Positions 8,297 to 16,827 of a stretch of 64,000 nt of DNA are shown here, piece after piece. The DNA is taken from positions 1-64,000 of the forward strand of contig NZ_JACMSF010000040.1 of the NCBI RefSeq assembly GCF_014257025.1, read 5' to 3'. This DNA comes from Streptomyces cupreus (lineage in GTDB: Bacteria; Actinomycetota; Actinomycetes; Streptomycetales; Streptomycetaceae). Position 1 is the stretch's first letter, and each line of letters opens with the position of its first letter. The translations under genes and the position numbers were made by a program. The notes under the pieces were generated by a model. It did no database searches, was not told the DNA's origin, and saw only the letters and a program-made list of their open reading frames with translations.

Positions 8297-9195
8297 TCAG
8301 CGTGCGGCCCGGGGCGGAGTGGTGTCGCGGACGAAGACGGCTTCAGGTGCTTTTCCGGCAGCGCGTCGGGGAGTTGCTCCCAGTCGAGGACACAGGAGAC
8401 GACGCGTTCGGGTGCGACGGAGCCGGAGGCGGCGAGGTCGAGGGCGTCGGGGATGTGGTTGCGGACGTTGTCGCGGGCGATGCGGAGGGTGACGCCGGTG
8501 AGGTACATGTCGAGGAGCGGGAGTTCGCCGGAGCGGAAGTGGTTGCCGGCCGACTCGCAGATGCCCTCGGGGGCGACGGACTTGACGGCGAGGGCGAGTT
8601 GATCGACGCGGCCGGTGGCCTCGAGGGCCAGGTCGAAGCCGTGATGGATCGGTTCGGTCGCCTCGGCGGTGCGGGCGCCGAAGCCTTCGGCGAGCTTGCG
8701 GTGCTCGGGGTCGGGGTCGACGTAGAGGATGTCGCAGGCGCCGAGGGCGCGGGCGATGTCGCAGACGTACAGGCCGATGCTGCCCCTGGCCAGGACCAGC
8801 ACGCGCGCGCCGGGGCGGGCTTTGAGGTGGGGCGCGACCAGGCGCCAGGACAGTGACCAGTTGTCGCTCGCCGAAGCCATCGCGACCGGGTCGAGACCGG
8901 CCGGCAGCGGGACCAGTATGGCGTCCGCGTAGGGGACGCGGACCAGGTCGGAGAAGAGGCCGCCCCAACTGCCGCCGACCGGTGCGCCGTACATGGCCAT
9001 GTGCGGGACCGAGGTGCAGTGGGCGGTCAGTCCGGTGCGGCAGTGGTCGCACGCGCCGCAGCTGATGGACCAGGGCACGACGACGAGGTCGCCTGGAGCC
9101 ACGGTGGTCACGGCGTCGCCGATGTCGGTGACGCGGGCGATGCACTCGTGCCCGAGGGCGAACGGCGTGTCGATGCTGTGTTCGATATGCGGCTG
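8297..9195 (-). pseudogene. Zinc-dependent alcohol dehydrogenase, 5'-truncated and frameshifted
   Basis: Medium-chain zinc alcohol dehydrogenase remnant. Readable parts include PFALGHECIARV (the GHE zinc region), SCGACDHC with the structural-zinc cysteines, and ARGSIGLYVCDIARALGA at the nucleotide fold. The first ~50 residues, including the catalytic Cys, are missing; the frame runs into unrelated sequence near 9195. Near 8335 one base is missing: EKHLKP should continue VFVRDTTPPR, which appears in the next frame and stops at 8297. A TetR C-terminal fragment begins just beyond the break on the opposite strand. Confidence 0.82.
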
Positions 9196-9233
9196 CCGCC
9201 GCGTGGCCCATCGGGACGGCGGACGGACCGGCT

Positions 9234-9452
9234 CAGCCGGGATACGCGCTGGTGGTCGAGGCGATCGAGGCTCTCCTCGCCGCCAATCACAAGGCCGGCA
9301 CCATTCGTCCAGGGGTGACTGCCGACGACTTCGTCCTGGCCATCGCCGGTATCTGGCAGATCGATTCCCGCGGGGACTGGCAAGCCCAGAGCGCTTGGCT
9401 TTTGGATCTCGTCATGGACGGGTTGCGCGCGGGAGCGCCCACGCGAGGCTGA
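9234..9452 (+). pseudogene. C-terminal fragment of a TetR-family regulator
   Basis: The frame reads QPGYALVVEAIEALLAANHK then AGTIRPGVTADDFVLAIAGI and ends with WLLDLVMDGLRAGAPTRG. These are ligand-domain helices 7-9 of TetR regulators; the DNA-binding half is gone. It faces the truncated alcohol dehydrogenase; it may have been that gene's divergent regulator. Confidence 0.72.
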
Positions 9453-9662
9453 TCATCCTCTGCGCCGACCCGGGTGACTGCGTACCCCCCAGCCGCCGAG
9501 CGCCAAAAATGGCGACGAGATGGACTGTTCCGGCATGAACGGATCGGGCCGGCGCGCCGTATCCTTACCCGATCGAGGTTCGCATTCGGCAGAATTCCTC
9601 GGTCTTCATGGGGTTTGTGCACATGGGCCGTGAGCATGTGGCCCGGGGGATGGGGGGCGACC

Positions 9663-11003
9663 ATGATGGCTGCGAGCAGCACGGTGCGGACACGCACCGT
9701 GCTTCCGGTGGATGCGGCGCGCTGGGCGATGTGGACATTTGTCCTCGTCAACGTGGCGGTCGTCGAGGCATTGTTCCTCAGCGTCGGTGAGGGCAAGAAC
9801 GAGGTGCTCACGGTCGCGAAGTTCTTCGGACTGCACGCAGCCCTGCTGATGCTGTTTCAACTGCTGCTGGTGGCCCGGCTGCCGTGGCTGGACCGGCGCA
9901 TCGGGATGGACCGGCTCACGGTGTGGCATCGCTGGGTCGGTTTCTCTCTGCTGTGGACCGTCCTTACCCACGCCACTTTGGTGGTGCTCGGCTACGCGAC
10001 ACTCGACGACGCGTCCATGGGCAAGACGTTCGTTGCACTGAGCGGGGTTCCGGCCTCCCTGCTGGGCATGCTCGCCGCGGCCGTTATCGTCGTGATCGCC
10101 GTGATCTCCACCCGGTCCTTGCGGCGTCGGCTGCAGTACGAGGTGTGGCACGGTCTGCACCTGCTGCTCTACGTGGCCCTGGGGCTGGCGTTCGTCCACC
10201 AGTTGCAGGAGACGACGACGTTCACGTCCTCCGCGTTCGCCACGGCCTACTGGTGGAGCCTGTGGCTGTTCGCGTTCGGTGCGCTGCTGACCGGGCGTGT
10301 CGCCCTGCCGCTGTGGCGCAACGCCTACCACCAATTCCGCGTTGTGGCCGTCGTACCGGAGTCGCTGAACGTGGTCTCCGTGTACGTGACCGGACAGCAC
10401 CTCGACAAGTTCCCCGCCCGGGCCGGCCAGTTCTGCATCTGGCGATTTCCCGGGCACAACCACTGGTGGATTGCCAATCCCTTCTCCCTGTCGGCGGCGC
10501 CGGGCGGACAGGAGCTGCGTCTGACGGCAAAGGCGGTGGGCGGCTCCAGCGCCGGCCTGCGGAACGTGCCGGTCGGCAGCCGCGCCTTCGTCGAAGGGCC
10601 GTACGGGGCCTTTACGTCGTTGCACCGGACCCGGCCCGGCGCCCTGCTGATCGCCGGCGGCGTGGGGATCACGCCCGTGCGGGCCATGCTGGAGGAGCAG
10701 ACGACGGGCGACGTCGTCGTGCTGTACCGGGTGCGCAGCGAGGCCGATGCCGTGCTGCTGAACGAGGTGCGCCACCTGGTCGCGCAACAGGGCGGGCGGC
10801 TGCACTTGCTCACCGGCAGGACCGGCCAGGACGGCGTCCCGCCGCTCGGCCCGAGCACCCTGCACCAGCTGGTCCCCGACATCATCGAACGTGACGTGTA
10901 CGTCTGCGGCCCGCCCGCCATGAACTCGGCCGTGCTCTCCGCCTTGCGCGACTTGCAGGTCCCCGTGCGGCAGGTGCACGCCGAGCGGTTCGGCATGGCC
11001 TGA
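9663..11003 (+). CDS. Ferric-reductase-like transmembrane flavocytochrome
   Basis: Membrane electron-transfer protein of 446 residues, moving electrons from NAD(P)H through FAD and haem across the membrane. Start at ATGATG after a G-rich ribosome site. The N-terminal ~210 residues hold about six helices with paired haem-ligand histidines (TVWHRWVGF, VLTHATLVVL, EVWHGLHLLLY, AFVHQLQ). An FAD-binding barrel follows (WWIANPFSLSAAP), then the NAD fold (LLIAGGVGITPVRAML) and the C-terminal DVYVCGPPAMNSAV near YVCGP. The FAD motif reads NPFSLS where HPFSL/I is more usual. It stands alone and ends at a strong hairpin. The acceptor (ferric iron, oxygen or other) cannot be told. Confidence 0.9.
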   Translation: MMAASSTVRTRTVLPVDAARWAMWTFVLVNVAVVEALFLSVGEGKNEVLTVAKFFGLHAALLMLFQLLLVARLPWLDRRIGMDRLTVWHRWVGFSLLWTVLTHATLVVLGYATLDDASMGKTFVALSGVPASLLGMLAAAVIVVIAVISTRSLRRRLQYEVWHGLHLLLYVALGLAFVHQLQETTTFTSSAFATAYWWSLWLFAFGALLTGRVALPLWRNAYHQFRVVAVVPESLNVVSVYVTGQHLDKFPARAGQFCIWRFPGHNHWWIANPFSLSAAPGGQELRLTAKAVGGSSAGLRNVPVGSRAFVEGPYGAFTSLHRTRPGALLIAGGVGITPVRAMLEEQTTGDVVVLYRVRSEADAVLLNEVRHLVAQQGGRLHLLTGRTGQDGVPPLGPSTLHQLVPDIIERDVYVCGPPAMNSAVLSALRDLQVPVRQVHAERFGMA

Positions 11004-11012
11004 CCTGGAAAG

Positions 11013-11042
11013 GCGGCCCGCTCGTGCAGCAGAGCGGGCCGC
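11013..11042. terminator. Rho-independent-like hairpin after the flavocytochrome
   Basis: A perfect 11-bp stem (GCGGCCCGCTC and its complement) with an 8-base loop starts 10 bases after the stop codon. There is no U-tract, as is common in streptomycetes. Confidence 0.75.
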
Positions 11043-11220
11043 TACGGCTGTGGTCGGCGCTGGAACGCGTCCGCAACCGGCTCCACCGCGTCTGGCGCCG
11101 GCTCGTCCGGGACCCGATGCACCAGGTGGCAGCGCCCAGCCGTGGATCACTGGTTGACGCGGATGGGTTCGCGCTCGTGCTGCCGCGTACGCGACCGCAA
11201 CGGGCGTTGCCGTACCTGCC

Positions 11221-11994
11221 TCAGACGGTGGCAGGCTTCCCCGGGCCGGGGACGGTGCGGAAGCGGAACGGTTCCGGTTCGCGGCCCGGCTGGACGAACC
11301 AGCACTCCCCAGCACCGTCGCCGGTGACGATCCGCAGCACCGTGTCCGCCACGACCTCGGCCGGGATGATCGGCATTTCCTGCTCGGACAGCATGCCGCG
11401 CAGCGGATCGATGATCCGCGACTCGGCGTACCCCGGGCAGACGGCGTTGAAGCGCACGTTGTCCGGCGCCAGAGCCGGCCCCAGCGAGCGCGCCAGCCCC
11501 ACCACCGCATGCTTGTTGGCCCCATACAGCGGATCCAGCGGCACCGCCGCCAGGCCCGCCAGGGACGCGGTCGCCACGATCGCCCCGCCACCGCGGGCCC
11601 GCAGCGCCGGCAGCACCGCATGCGTACCGAACACCACACCGTCGAGATTGGCGCCCATCGCCCGACGGTAGCGCGCCAGGTCGAAGTCCTCACCCACCCC
11701 GCAACCGGTCATCACGCCCGCGTTGAGGAATGCGATGTCGACACCGCCGTACTGCTCCCGGGCGAAATCCACCAGCGCACGGTTGGCGTCGAGGTCGGAG
11801 ACGTCACAGGCGCGGAAGGCGCCGCCGACCAGGTCGGCCACCTCACGCCCGCCCCGTGCGTCGAGATCCGCGACCACCACCCGCGCCCCCGCCTGGGCCA
11901 GCGCCAGCGCCGTGGCCCGGCCGAGCCCGCTGGCACCGCCGGTGACGATCGCCACCTGGCCCTGGAGCACGGCCCCGCTCTCGGCCGCGCTCAT
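11221..11994 (-). CDS. Short-chain dehydrogenase/reductase (SDR)
   Basis: NAD(P)-dependent alcohol/ketone oxidoreductase, 257 residues, classical SDR length. Cofactor motif TGGASGLG near residue 19; NAG motif in LNAGVMTG; catalytic Ser in ASLAG and YGANK (Tyr-x-x-x-Lys) near residue 158; PGY afterwards. Its ATG overlaps the stop of the upstream reductase (ATGA at 11991-11994), so both are made from one transcript. With the MDR reductase, histidine phosphatase and DUF2855 protein it probably processes a lipid-like or ketone substrate; the substrate is not evident. The 5' neighbour carries the TetR-type operator. Confidence 0.92.
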   Translation of the reverse strand: MSAAESGAVLQGQVAIVTGGASGLGRATALALAQAGARVVVADLDARGGREVADLVGGAFRACDVSDLDANRALVDFAREQYGGVDIAFLNAGVMTGCGVGEDFDLARYRRAMGANLDGVVFGTHAVLPALRARGGGAIVATASLAGLAAVPLDPLYGANKHAVVGLARSLGPALAPDNVRFNAVCPGYAESRIIDPLRGMLSEQEMPIIPAEVVADTVLRIVTGDGAGECWFVQPGREPEPFRFRTVPGPGKPATV

Positions 11995-12998
11995 GCCAGC
12001 TCCAGCACGAGCTTGCCGACGTTCTCGCCGCGGAAGAGCATCTGCAGCGTCTCGGGGAAGTCGTCCACGGTGCCTCTCACCACGTGTTCCTTGACCTTGA
12101 CGCGGCCGTCCGCGATCCAGGCGGAGATCTCCTGCGCGGCCCTGGCGTACTGCTTGGCGTAGTCGAAGACGACGAAGCCCTCCATGCGGGCCCGACGCAC
12201 CAGCAGCGTCAGGTAGTTGGAGGGGCCCTTGACGGGGGTGGCGTTGTTGTACTGGCTGATCGCGCCGCAGACCACCACGCGCGCGTGCATCGCCAGCCGG
12301 GTCAGGGCGGCGTCGAGGATGTCCCCTCCGACGTTGTCGAAGTAGACGTCGATGCCGTCGGGGGCTTCCCGGCGCAGCGCCTTCCGCACATCCTCGGCGC
12401 GGTAGTCGATCGCCGCGTCGAAGCCCAGTTCGTCGGTGAGCAGCGCGCACTTCTCCGGTCCTCCGGCGATGCCCACGACCCGGCAGCCCTTGGCCTTCGC
12501 GATCTGCCCCACCATGGTGCCGACCGCGCCCGCCGCCCCGGACACCACGACGGTCTCGCCGTCCTTCAGCGCCCCGACGTCGAGGAGGCCGAAGTAGGCG
12601 GTCATGCCGGGCATGCCGAGCGCGCCGAGGTAGGTGGAGGGCGGGGCGAGGGAGGTGTCGATCTTCATCGTGCCCTTGCCGTCGGAGACCACGTACTCCT
12701 GGACGCCGAACGTGCCGACCACGTGATCGCCCGGCCGGTAGTCGGGGTGGTTCGAGGCCGTGACCTCGATGACCGACCCGGCGCGCATGACCTCGCCGAT
12801 GCCGACCGGAGGGAGGTAGGAGGGGCGGTCGTCCAGCCAGCCGCGCATGGCCGGGTCGAGGGAGATGACGCGCGTCCGGCCCGCGAACCGGCCCGGGCCC
12901 GGATCCTGGACGGGCTCTGAACGGTGCTCCCAGTCCTCGGGTTTCACATCGCCGAGGGGACGGGCTGCCAGACGGATCTGACGGTTGGTCGCGGACAT
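11991..12998 (-). CDS. NADP-dependent medium-chain reductase (PTGR/curcumin reductase type)
   Basis: Zinc-free MDR-family enone or alkene reductase of 335 residues. Start at 12998 after AGGAG. Landmarks are the N-terminal NRQIRLAARPLG, VGTFGVQEYVV, LGALGMPGMTAYFGLLD, the nucleotide motif VVVSGAAGAVGTMVGQIAKA, YFDNVGG and GAISQYN, all characteristic of the leukotriene B4 12-hydroxydehydrogenase group. It would reduce alpha,beta-unsaturated carbonyls with NADPH. It leads a two-gene operon with the SDR. A 16-bp near-palindrome about 35 bp upstream of the start suggests TetR repression. Confidence 0.93.
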   Translation of the reverse strand: MSATNRQIRLAARPLGDVKPEDWEHRSEPVQDPGPGRFAGRTRVISLDPAMRGWLDDRPSYLPPVGIGEVMRAGSVIEVTASNHPDYRPGDHVVGTFGVQEYVVSDGKGTMKIDTSLAPPSTYLGALGMPGMTAYFGLLDVGALKDGETVVVSGAAGAVGTMVGQIAKAKGCRVVGIAGGPEKCALLTDELGFDAAIDYRAEDVRKALRREAPDGIDVYFDNVGGDILDAALTRLAMHARVVVCGAISQYNNATPVKGPSNYLTLLVRRARMEGFVVFDYAKQYARAAQEISAWIADGRVKVKEHVVRGTVDDFPETLQMLFRGENVGKLVLELA

Positions 12999-13032
12999 CA
13001 CGGCTCCTGTCGTTCGCGGTCTACCGGGAGGG

Positions 13033-13048
13033 TACCGACCGGTAGGTA
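13033..13048. promoter_or_regulatory. Near-palindromic TetR-type operator upstream of the MDR-SDR operon
   Basis: TACCGACCGGTAGGTA is symmetrical except for one base pair and carries the ACCGGT core seen in many actinobacterial TetR operators. It lies about 35 bp from the MDR start. Which regulator binds it is not known; the TetR gene at 14959 has a different palindrome at its own promoter. Confidence 0.5.
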
Positions 13049-13096
13049 TGTCATGGGTAGTGACGTGCATCACACGCCGCGGACGGGCCCTGCCCC

Positions 13097-13747
13097 TCAG
13101 CGGTAGGTCAGCAGTTCCCGGAGCTCCCCGGTGAAGTGGGAGTGGTCGTTGAAGGCCGGCAGACTGATGCCGGATCCGCCGGCTACGAGCGTGGTGACGG
13201 CGGCGTTGACCGCGACCCGGTCGAGGCCGACGGTCCCCGCAGCCGATGTGCCGAGGAGCCTGCCGCACAGCGCGGCCAGGACTCCTCCGGACGTGACCAC
13301 CACGGCGTCGCGGCCGGGACCGAGAGAGGCGACCAGATCGCCCAGGGACGCGAAGGCTCCTTGGGAGACGGCAGTCCAGCCGTCGTCGTCCGGGTCGCTC
13401 ACCCACGCCTGAAGCGCCTGGTCCAGCAGGTGCTGTGCGGCACGGGAATCCGCGTGGGCCCCAGGGGCCGGCGGGCCGTGGCGGTCGAGGAGGCGGAGGT
13501 GGTCGTATTCGTTCCAGTGCGGGTCCCGGGCAGGGGTGCCGCTGAGTCCGGCTGCCTTCATCAGCAGCTCGGCCGTGTCGTACTGGCGGTGCAGCGTGCC
13601 GCAGACGACGAGCGGATCGCGCAGCCCGCGCCGCGCCAACTCGGCTCCCACTACGGCCGCTTGCCGCCGCCCGAGTTCCGAGAGCACGTCGTACTCCGGT
13701 AAACCGAACGACGCCTGGCCGTGCCGTACGAGGTGGATGACCGGCAT
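13097..13747 (-). CDS. Histidine phosphatase family protein
   Basis: Phosphoglycerate-mutase-like phosphatase, 216 residues. The N-terminal VRHGQASFG is the RHG phosphohistidine signature; GTLHRQYDTAELL supplies the second conserved Arg region; NEYDH contains the general acid Glu; VVVTSGGVLAAL is a variant of the usual SHGG block with Ser-Gly-Gly and no preceding His. That change (TSGG for SHGG) may alter activity. It lies between the MDR operon and the DUF2855 gene, all on the minus strand, so it may share their regulation. The substrate is unknown. Confidence 0.88.
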   Translation of the reverse strand: MPVIHLVRHGQASFGLPEYDVLSELGRRQAAVVGAELARRGLRDPLVVCGTLHRQYDTAELLMKAAGLSGTPARDPHWNEYDHLRLLDRHGPPAPGAHADSRAAQHLLDQALQAWVSDPDDDGWTAVSQGAFASLGDLVASLGPGRDAVVVTSGGVLAALCGRLLGTSAAGTVGLDRVAVNAAVTTLVAGGSGISLPAFNDHSHFTGELRELLTYR

Positions 13748-13817
13748 GCGGGACCTTTCGAGGGGTGGCGGAGGGCGGCCGTGCGCAACGGGCGCACGGC
13801 GAGCGGGACGGCCATGG

Positions 13818-14903
13818 CTACGGGGTGATGATGTGCCCGGTGCGCGGCGAGGTCCGCCCCGACTGGACCTCGTGCCAGACCTGCTTCAGGCTCTGCGGGC
13901 CGTCGCTGTGCGCGATGTCGACCCACCCCTCGGCCACGGGCAGGAATTCCTTCCACGCCTCGGCGAAACGGTGGTCCAGCCCTTCCCGCCCCCAGTCGCC
14001 GATCCGCTTGCGCATCTGGTCGGGGGCGAAGAACATGGCCGGCCCCGTCTCCGCGAGGGTGCCGGCGGGCGCGGGTTCCTGGTTGGTGATGCCGACGACC
14101 ACCTGGTGCACCAGCAAGTCGCCGAGGTGGGCACCCAGCCGGGCGGACAGCTGCTCGTCGCCCGCGAAGTCGGCGTACAGCGTCTGTGTGCGCGGGAGCA
14201 CGGAGACGTCCTCGTAGGTCAGCACCCGGTCGTAGCAGCCGAGGCCCTCGGTGAAGGCGAGATTGCGCGGGGAGGTCAGGCCGACCACCTCGCACCCCTG
14301 CCCCTTCAACAGGTGGGCGGCGCCGTAGGCCGTCTTGCTCGACGCGGAGGACAGGACGACGGTCTTCGCGCCCAGCCAGGTGTTGTCGACGAGCCAGTCG
14401 GCCAGCATGAAAGAGGTCCAGAACAACGGGCGGAACAGAACGTGAAGGTCCTCCCGGCCGACCTCGTAGGCAAGATCGCCGGTGGTGAGGGCGTAGGCGT
14501 TGTAGGGCCGGGGGAGTGGCCGGCGATGGGGACTGGCCTCGCGGAAGCCACGCTCGTCGACTCGGTCGGGGCGGACCAGCAGGTGGCTCGCCGACGGGAA
14601 GTAGCCGTAGTAGCGGCTGCCGGTCTCGATTCCCTCGACCCGGGAGGCGACGACATCGGCGAAGCCCCACAGGGGGACGATGCCCCAGCCGGCCCGGGGG
14701 GCGGGGAAGAACTCCCAGTAGCGGAACGAGTCGCCGAGCGCTGCGTAGGTGACGTTGTTGGCGGTCAGGCCGACCCGATCGACGCGCAGCAACGCCTCGC
14801 CGTCCCGCACCTGGGGGACGGGGATGTCGGCCAGCTCTGCGGTGGACAGGTCGTCGCGGCGGACGAGCAGATTCCAGGACGTGGCGGCGGTGGTGTTGTC
14901 CAT
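13818..14903 (-). CDS. DUF2855 family protein (MDR-like fold)
   Basis: A 361-residue protein of the DUF2855 family. It resembles a medium-chain reductase stripped of motifs: N-terminal LLRVDRVGLTANNVTYAALG mirrors the MDR GroES-like domain, and TVVLSSASSKTAYGAAHLLK sits where the nucleotide-binding loop would be but lacks GxGxxG. Members usually lie beside MDR/SDR genes for ketone or lipid catabolism, as here. The start at 14903 is 14 bp from a 22-bp palindrome shared with the divergent TetR gene, so repression by that protein is likely. Function is uncharacterised. Confidence 0.85.
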   Translation of the reverse strand: MDNTTAATSWNLLVRRDDLSTAELADIPVPQVRDGEALLRVDRVGLTANNVTYAALGDSFRYWEFFPAPRAGWGIVPLWGFADVVASRVEGIETGSRYYGYFPSASHLLVRPDRVDERGFREASPHRRPLPRPYNAYALTTGDLAYEVGREDLHVLFRPLFWTSFMLADWLVDNTWLGAKTVVLSSASSKTAYGAAHLLKGQGCEVVGLTSPRNLAFTEGLGCYDRVLTYEDVSVLPRTQTLYADFAGDEQLSARLGAHLGDLLVHQVVVGITNQEPAPAGTLAETGPAMFFAPDQMRKRIGDWGREGLDHRFAEAWKEFLPVAEGWVDIAHSDGPQSLKQVWHEVQSGRTSPRTGHIITP

Positions 14904-14916
14904 GACCGGAACGTAC

Positions 14917-14938
14917 TTGAATCCGGATTCGGATTCAA
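14917..14938. promoter_or_regulatory. 22-bp near-perfect palindrome between DUF2855 and tetR genes
   Basis: Half-sites TTGAATCCG and CGGATTCAA are perfect inverted copies; only one central pair breaks symmetry. The position, in a 55-bp divergent intergenic region, is that of an operator controlling both genes. A candidate -10 TACGAT (14947-14952) ends six bases before the tetR ATG, which would give a leaderless message. Confidence 0.75.
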
Positions 14939-14958
14939 TACTGAGCTACGATGCACAC

Positions 14959-15621
14959 ATGCTCTCCCCCGACCCTGGAACCGGACAGCCCGCGCAGCCC
15001 CAGCCGGCTGGGACGCGTACCCGGCGCGGCATGCGCACCCGTGACGCCCTGGTGGCTGCGGCCCGGCGGATCTTCGAGCGGGACGGCTATCTGGACGCCC
15101 GCATCGTCGACATCGCAGCCGAGGCGAAAGTGGCCACCGGCAGCTTCTACACACACTTCTCATCCAAGGAGGACGTGTTCGCCGCCGTCCTTGAGCGGCT
15201 GCAGGACGAGATGCTGCACGCGGGAGTCAGCGACGACCGCGGCGACGGCGACGGCGAGCGCAAGGACCTGTGGCGAGGAGTCGAGGACGCCAACCGCGCC
15301 TATCTGGAGTCCTATCGCCGCAACGCAGGCCTGATGGCCGCCATGGAACAGGCCGCCGCCGTCGACCCGCAGTTCGTGCGACTGCGGCTGGAACGCTCGC
15401 GCGTGTTCATCGACCGCAGCGCCGCCGCCATCGCCCGCCTTCAGCAGTCGGGCCTCGCCGACCCGGAGCTCGACCCGGAGGTCACCGCCCGAGCCTTGAG
15501 CGCGATGGTCAGCCGCCTGGCGTACGCGACCTTCGCCCTGGGCGAATCCGTGCCCTTCGACGCGCTGGTCGAGACCGTCACCCGGCTGTGGACGAACGCG
15601 CTGCGCATGCCGCGAAACTGA
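14959..15621 (+). CDS. TetR-family transcriptional regulator
   Basis: Ligand-responsive DNA-binding protein, 220 residues. The N-terminal helices read RTRDALVAAARRIFERDGY, then ARIVDIAAEAKVATGSFYTH, the canonical TetR helix-turn-helix (residues ~25-70). The C-terminal region is a helical ligand domain. The ATG at 14959 was chosen over upstream in-frame starts that would cross the palindrome and the divergent gene. It faces the DUF2855 gene with the palindrome between them, so self-repression and control of the 11.2-14.9 kb cluster are likely. The ligand is unknown. Confidence 0.92.
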   Translation: MLSPDPGTGQPAQPQPAGTRTRRGMRTRDALVAAARRIFERDGYLDARIVDIAAEAKVATGSFYTHFSSKEDVFAAVLERLQDEMLHAGVSDDRGDGDGERKDLWRGVEDANRAYLESYRRNAGLMAAMEQAAAVDPQFVRLRLERSRVFIDRSAAAIARLQQSGLADPELDPEVTARALSAMVSRLAYATFALGESVPFDALVETVTRLWTNALRMPRN

Positions 15622-15856
15622 GCCCGGCACCGGCACTGGCTGCAACGCGGCCCGGCTCGCCCCCGGATCATCGCCATGGCCGGGGTGCGGCAGATTCCCG
15701 CCCCATGGATCCGTGACACCACGCCCGGCGGGCTCATCCTCGTGCCGTGAGGGACCCACCGAGGATGCCCTCATACGGCTGACAGTGACCGAGGACGAGG
15801 CGCTGGGCGCGGGCCGGTTCACGGTCACGCGGTTCGCCGTCGGGTGCTGTGGGTGG

Positions 15857-16480
15857 TCAGTCGGACTGCTGCGGGCTGTCTTCTCCGGCCGGGACCGGAG
15901 TGGCGTCCGGGCCGGTGTAGAAGACGGAGTTGCCCTGCTTGCTGCGCTGGGCCTGGCTCTTGGCCACAAGCCCTTCCAGCGTCGTGCGCACGACCGTTGT
16001 CTTGACGGTGCGCTCAGGGTGCTGCTGGCCGAGCGCGGCAGCGATTTCGGCAGCGGAACGAGGCTCGCCCTGGTCTGCCAGGTGTTCGCGCACAAGCTCG
16101 ACGAGCGTGGGCGAGGCGGGCGACGCGGCCGCGGCCGTGGCGGCGCTCTTTGTGCTGCTCCGCTTCCGGGCGGCCGTAGCGGTCTTCTTGTCCTTCGCCC
16201 GCTTGGCTGCGCCCGATCCCCGCTTGCGCGGCGCGGGCACCGTCGAGGCGGGCTCGGCCTCGGGCGCTGGGGGCGTGGCCGATGCGCCGAGCGCCTGCTG
16301 AATGTTCACCAGGACCGTGTGATCGTGGAGCAAGGCGGCCAACTGAGCCTGCAGCGCCGCGATTTCGCCGCCGATACGTTCTTGCTCCTTGAGGTTACGC
16401 TCAAGATCGCCAGCCACTTGGGCGCTGTACTGCGAGGTCAACTCGGTGGGTTCGGCGGTGGTTTCGGACATGTTGCTCAC
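15857..16480 (-). CDS. Coiled-coil, Lys/Ala-rich protein with C-terminal winged-helix-like region
   Basis: A 207-residue protein with three parts. Residues 20-60 form a coiled coil (LERNLKEQERIGGEIAALQA); residues 75-125 are a basic, low-complexity segment rich in Lys, Arg, Ala and Ser (KRAKDKKTATAARKRSSTK) like histone-H1-type tails; residues 130-190 look like a small winged helix (LVELVREHLADQGEPRSAAE with VKTTVVRTTLEGLVAKSQ). It probably binds DNA. Similar proteins are widespread in Streptomyces without a known role. A second ATG (16471) is possible. No operon partner is visible. Confidence 0.78.
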   Translation of the reverse strand: MSNMSETTAEPTELTSQYSAQVAGDLERNLKEQERIGGEIAALQAQLAALLHDHTVLVNIQQALGASATPPAPEAEPASTVPAPRKRGSGAAKRAKDKKTATAARKRSSTKSAATAAAASPASPTLVELVREHLADQGEPRSAAEIAAALGQQHPERTVKTTVVRTTLEGLVAKSQAQRSKQGNSVFYTGPDATPVPAGEDSPQQSD

Positions 16481-16827
16481 ACCCTTGCTCGGCGCCGGGG
16501 CTGCGAGAGGCAGGGAGCCCTCGGCGTATGCGAAATCTAACGCGTGCGTCTGTTCTGCCTGGTCTCGTGTCAGCAGGAGGAGTTACGGCCGCACAGCGGT
16601 GTCGTAGCGATAGTACGGAAGACACCTGTGTTCGTCTCTGCTGCGTCGCTGAGTTACCTCGCTGGATCTGTCCACTTCGCGTTCATCGCTGACGGGGGCG
16701 GTGTCCCGGCGGCTGTGTCCGAGCCCTGCTCAGCCGCTTCCCACAGCCATGCCTGTTCTGGTGAATTGCCCGCGAAATTAGCTAAGTTGCGGGCACCTCA
16801 CCCGACGTCCACGTGGGAGCGACAGGC
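16481..16827. other. Intergenic region with an inverted repeat
   Basis: Divergent spacer between the coiled-coil protein and the C45 gene. An AT-richer stretch at 16764-16790 is framed by TGCCCGC (16767-16773) and GCGGGCA (16789-16795), a possible operator or promoter for the C45 gene. No gene is seen. Confidence 0.45.

Noticed and set aside
11024..11220. Possible small plus-strand protein after the flavocytochrome
   Set aside because: The GTG lies in the terminator loop and the frame runs on into antisense of the SDR gene without a natural stop.
9606..11693. 695-codon minus-strand open frame
   Set aside because: It is antisense to the flavocytochrome, His/Gln/Arg-rich and featureless; a GC-bias shadow.
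13536..15044. 502-codon plus-strand frame
   Set aside because: It is antisense to the phosphatase and DUF2855 genes, with a Gly/Arg/Gln-rich shadow composition.
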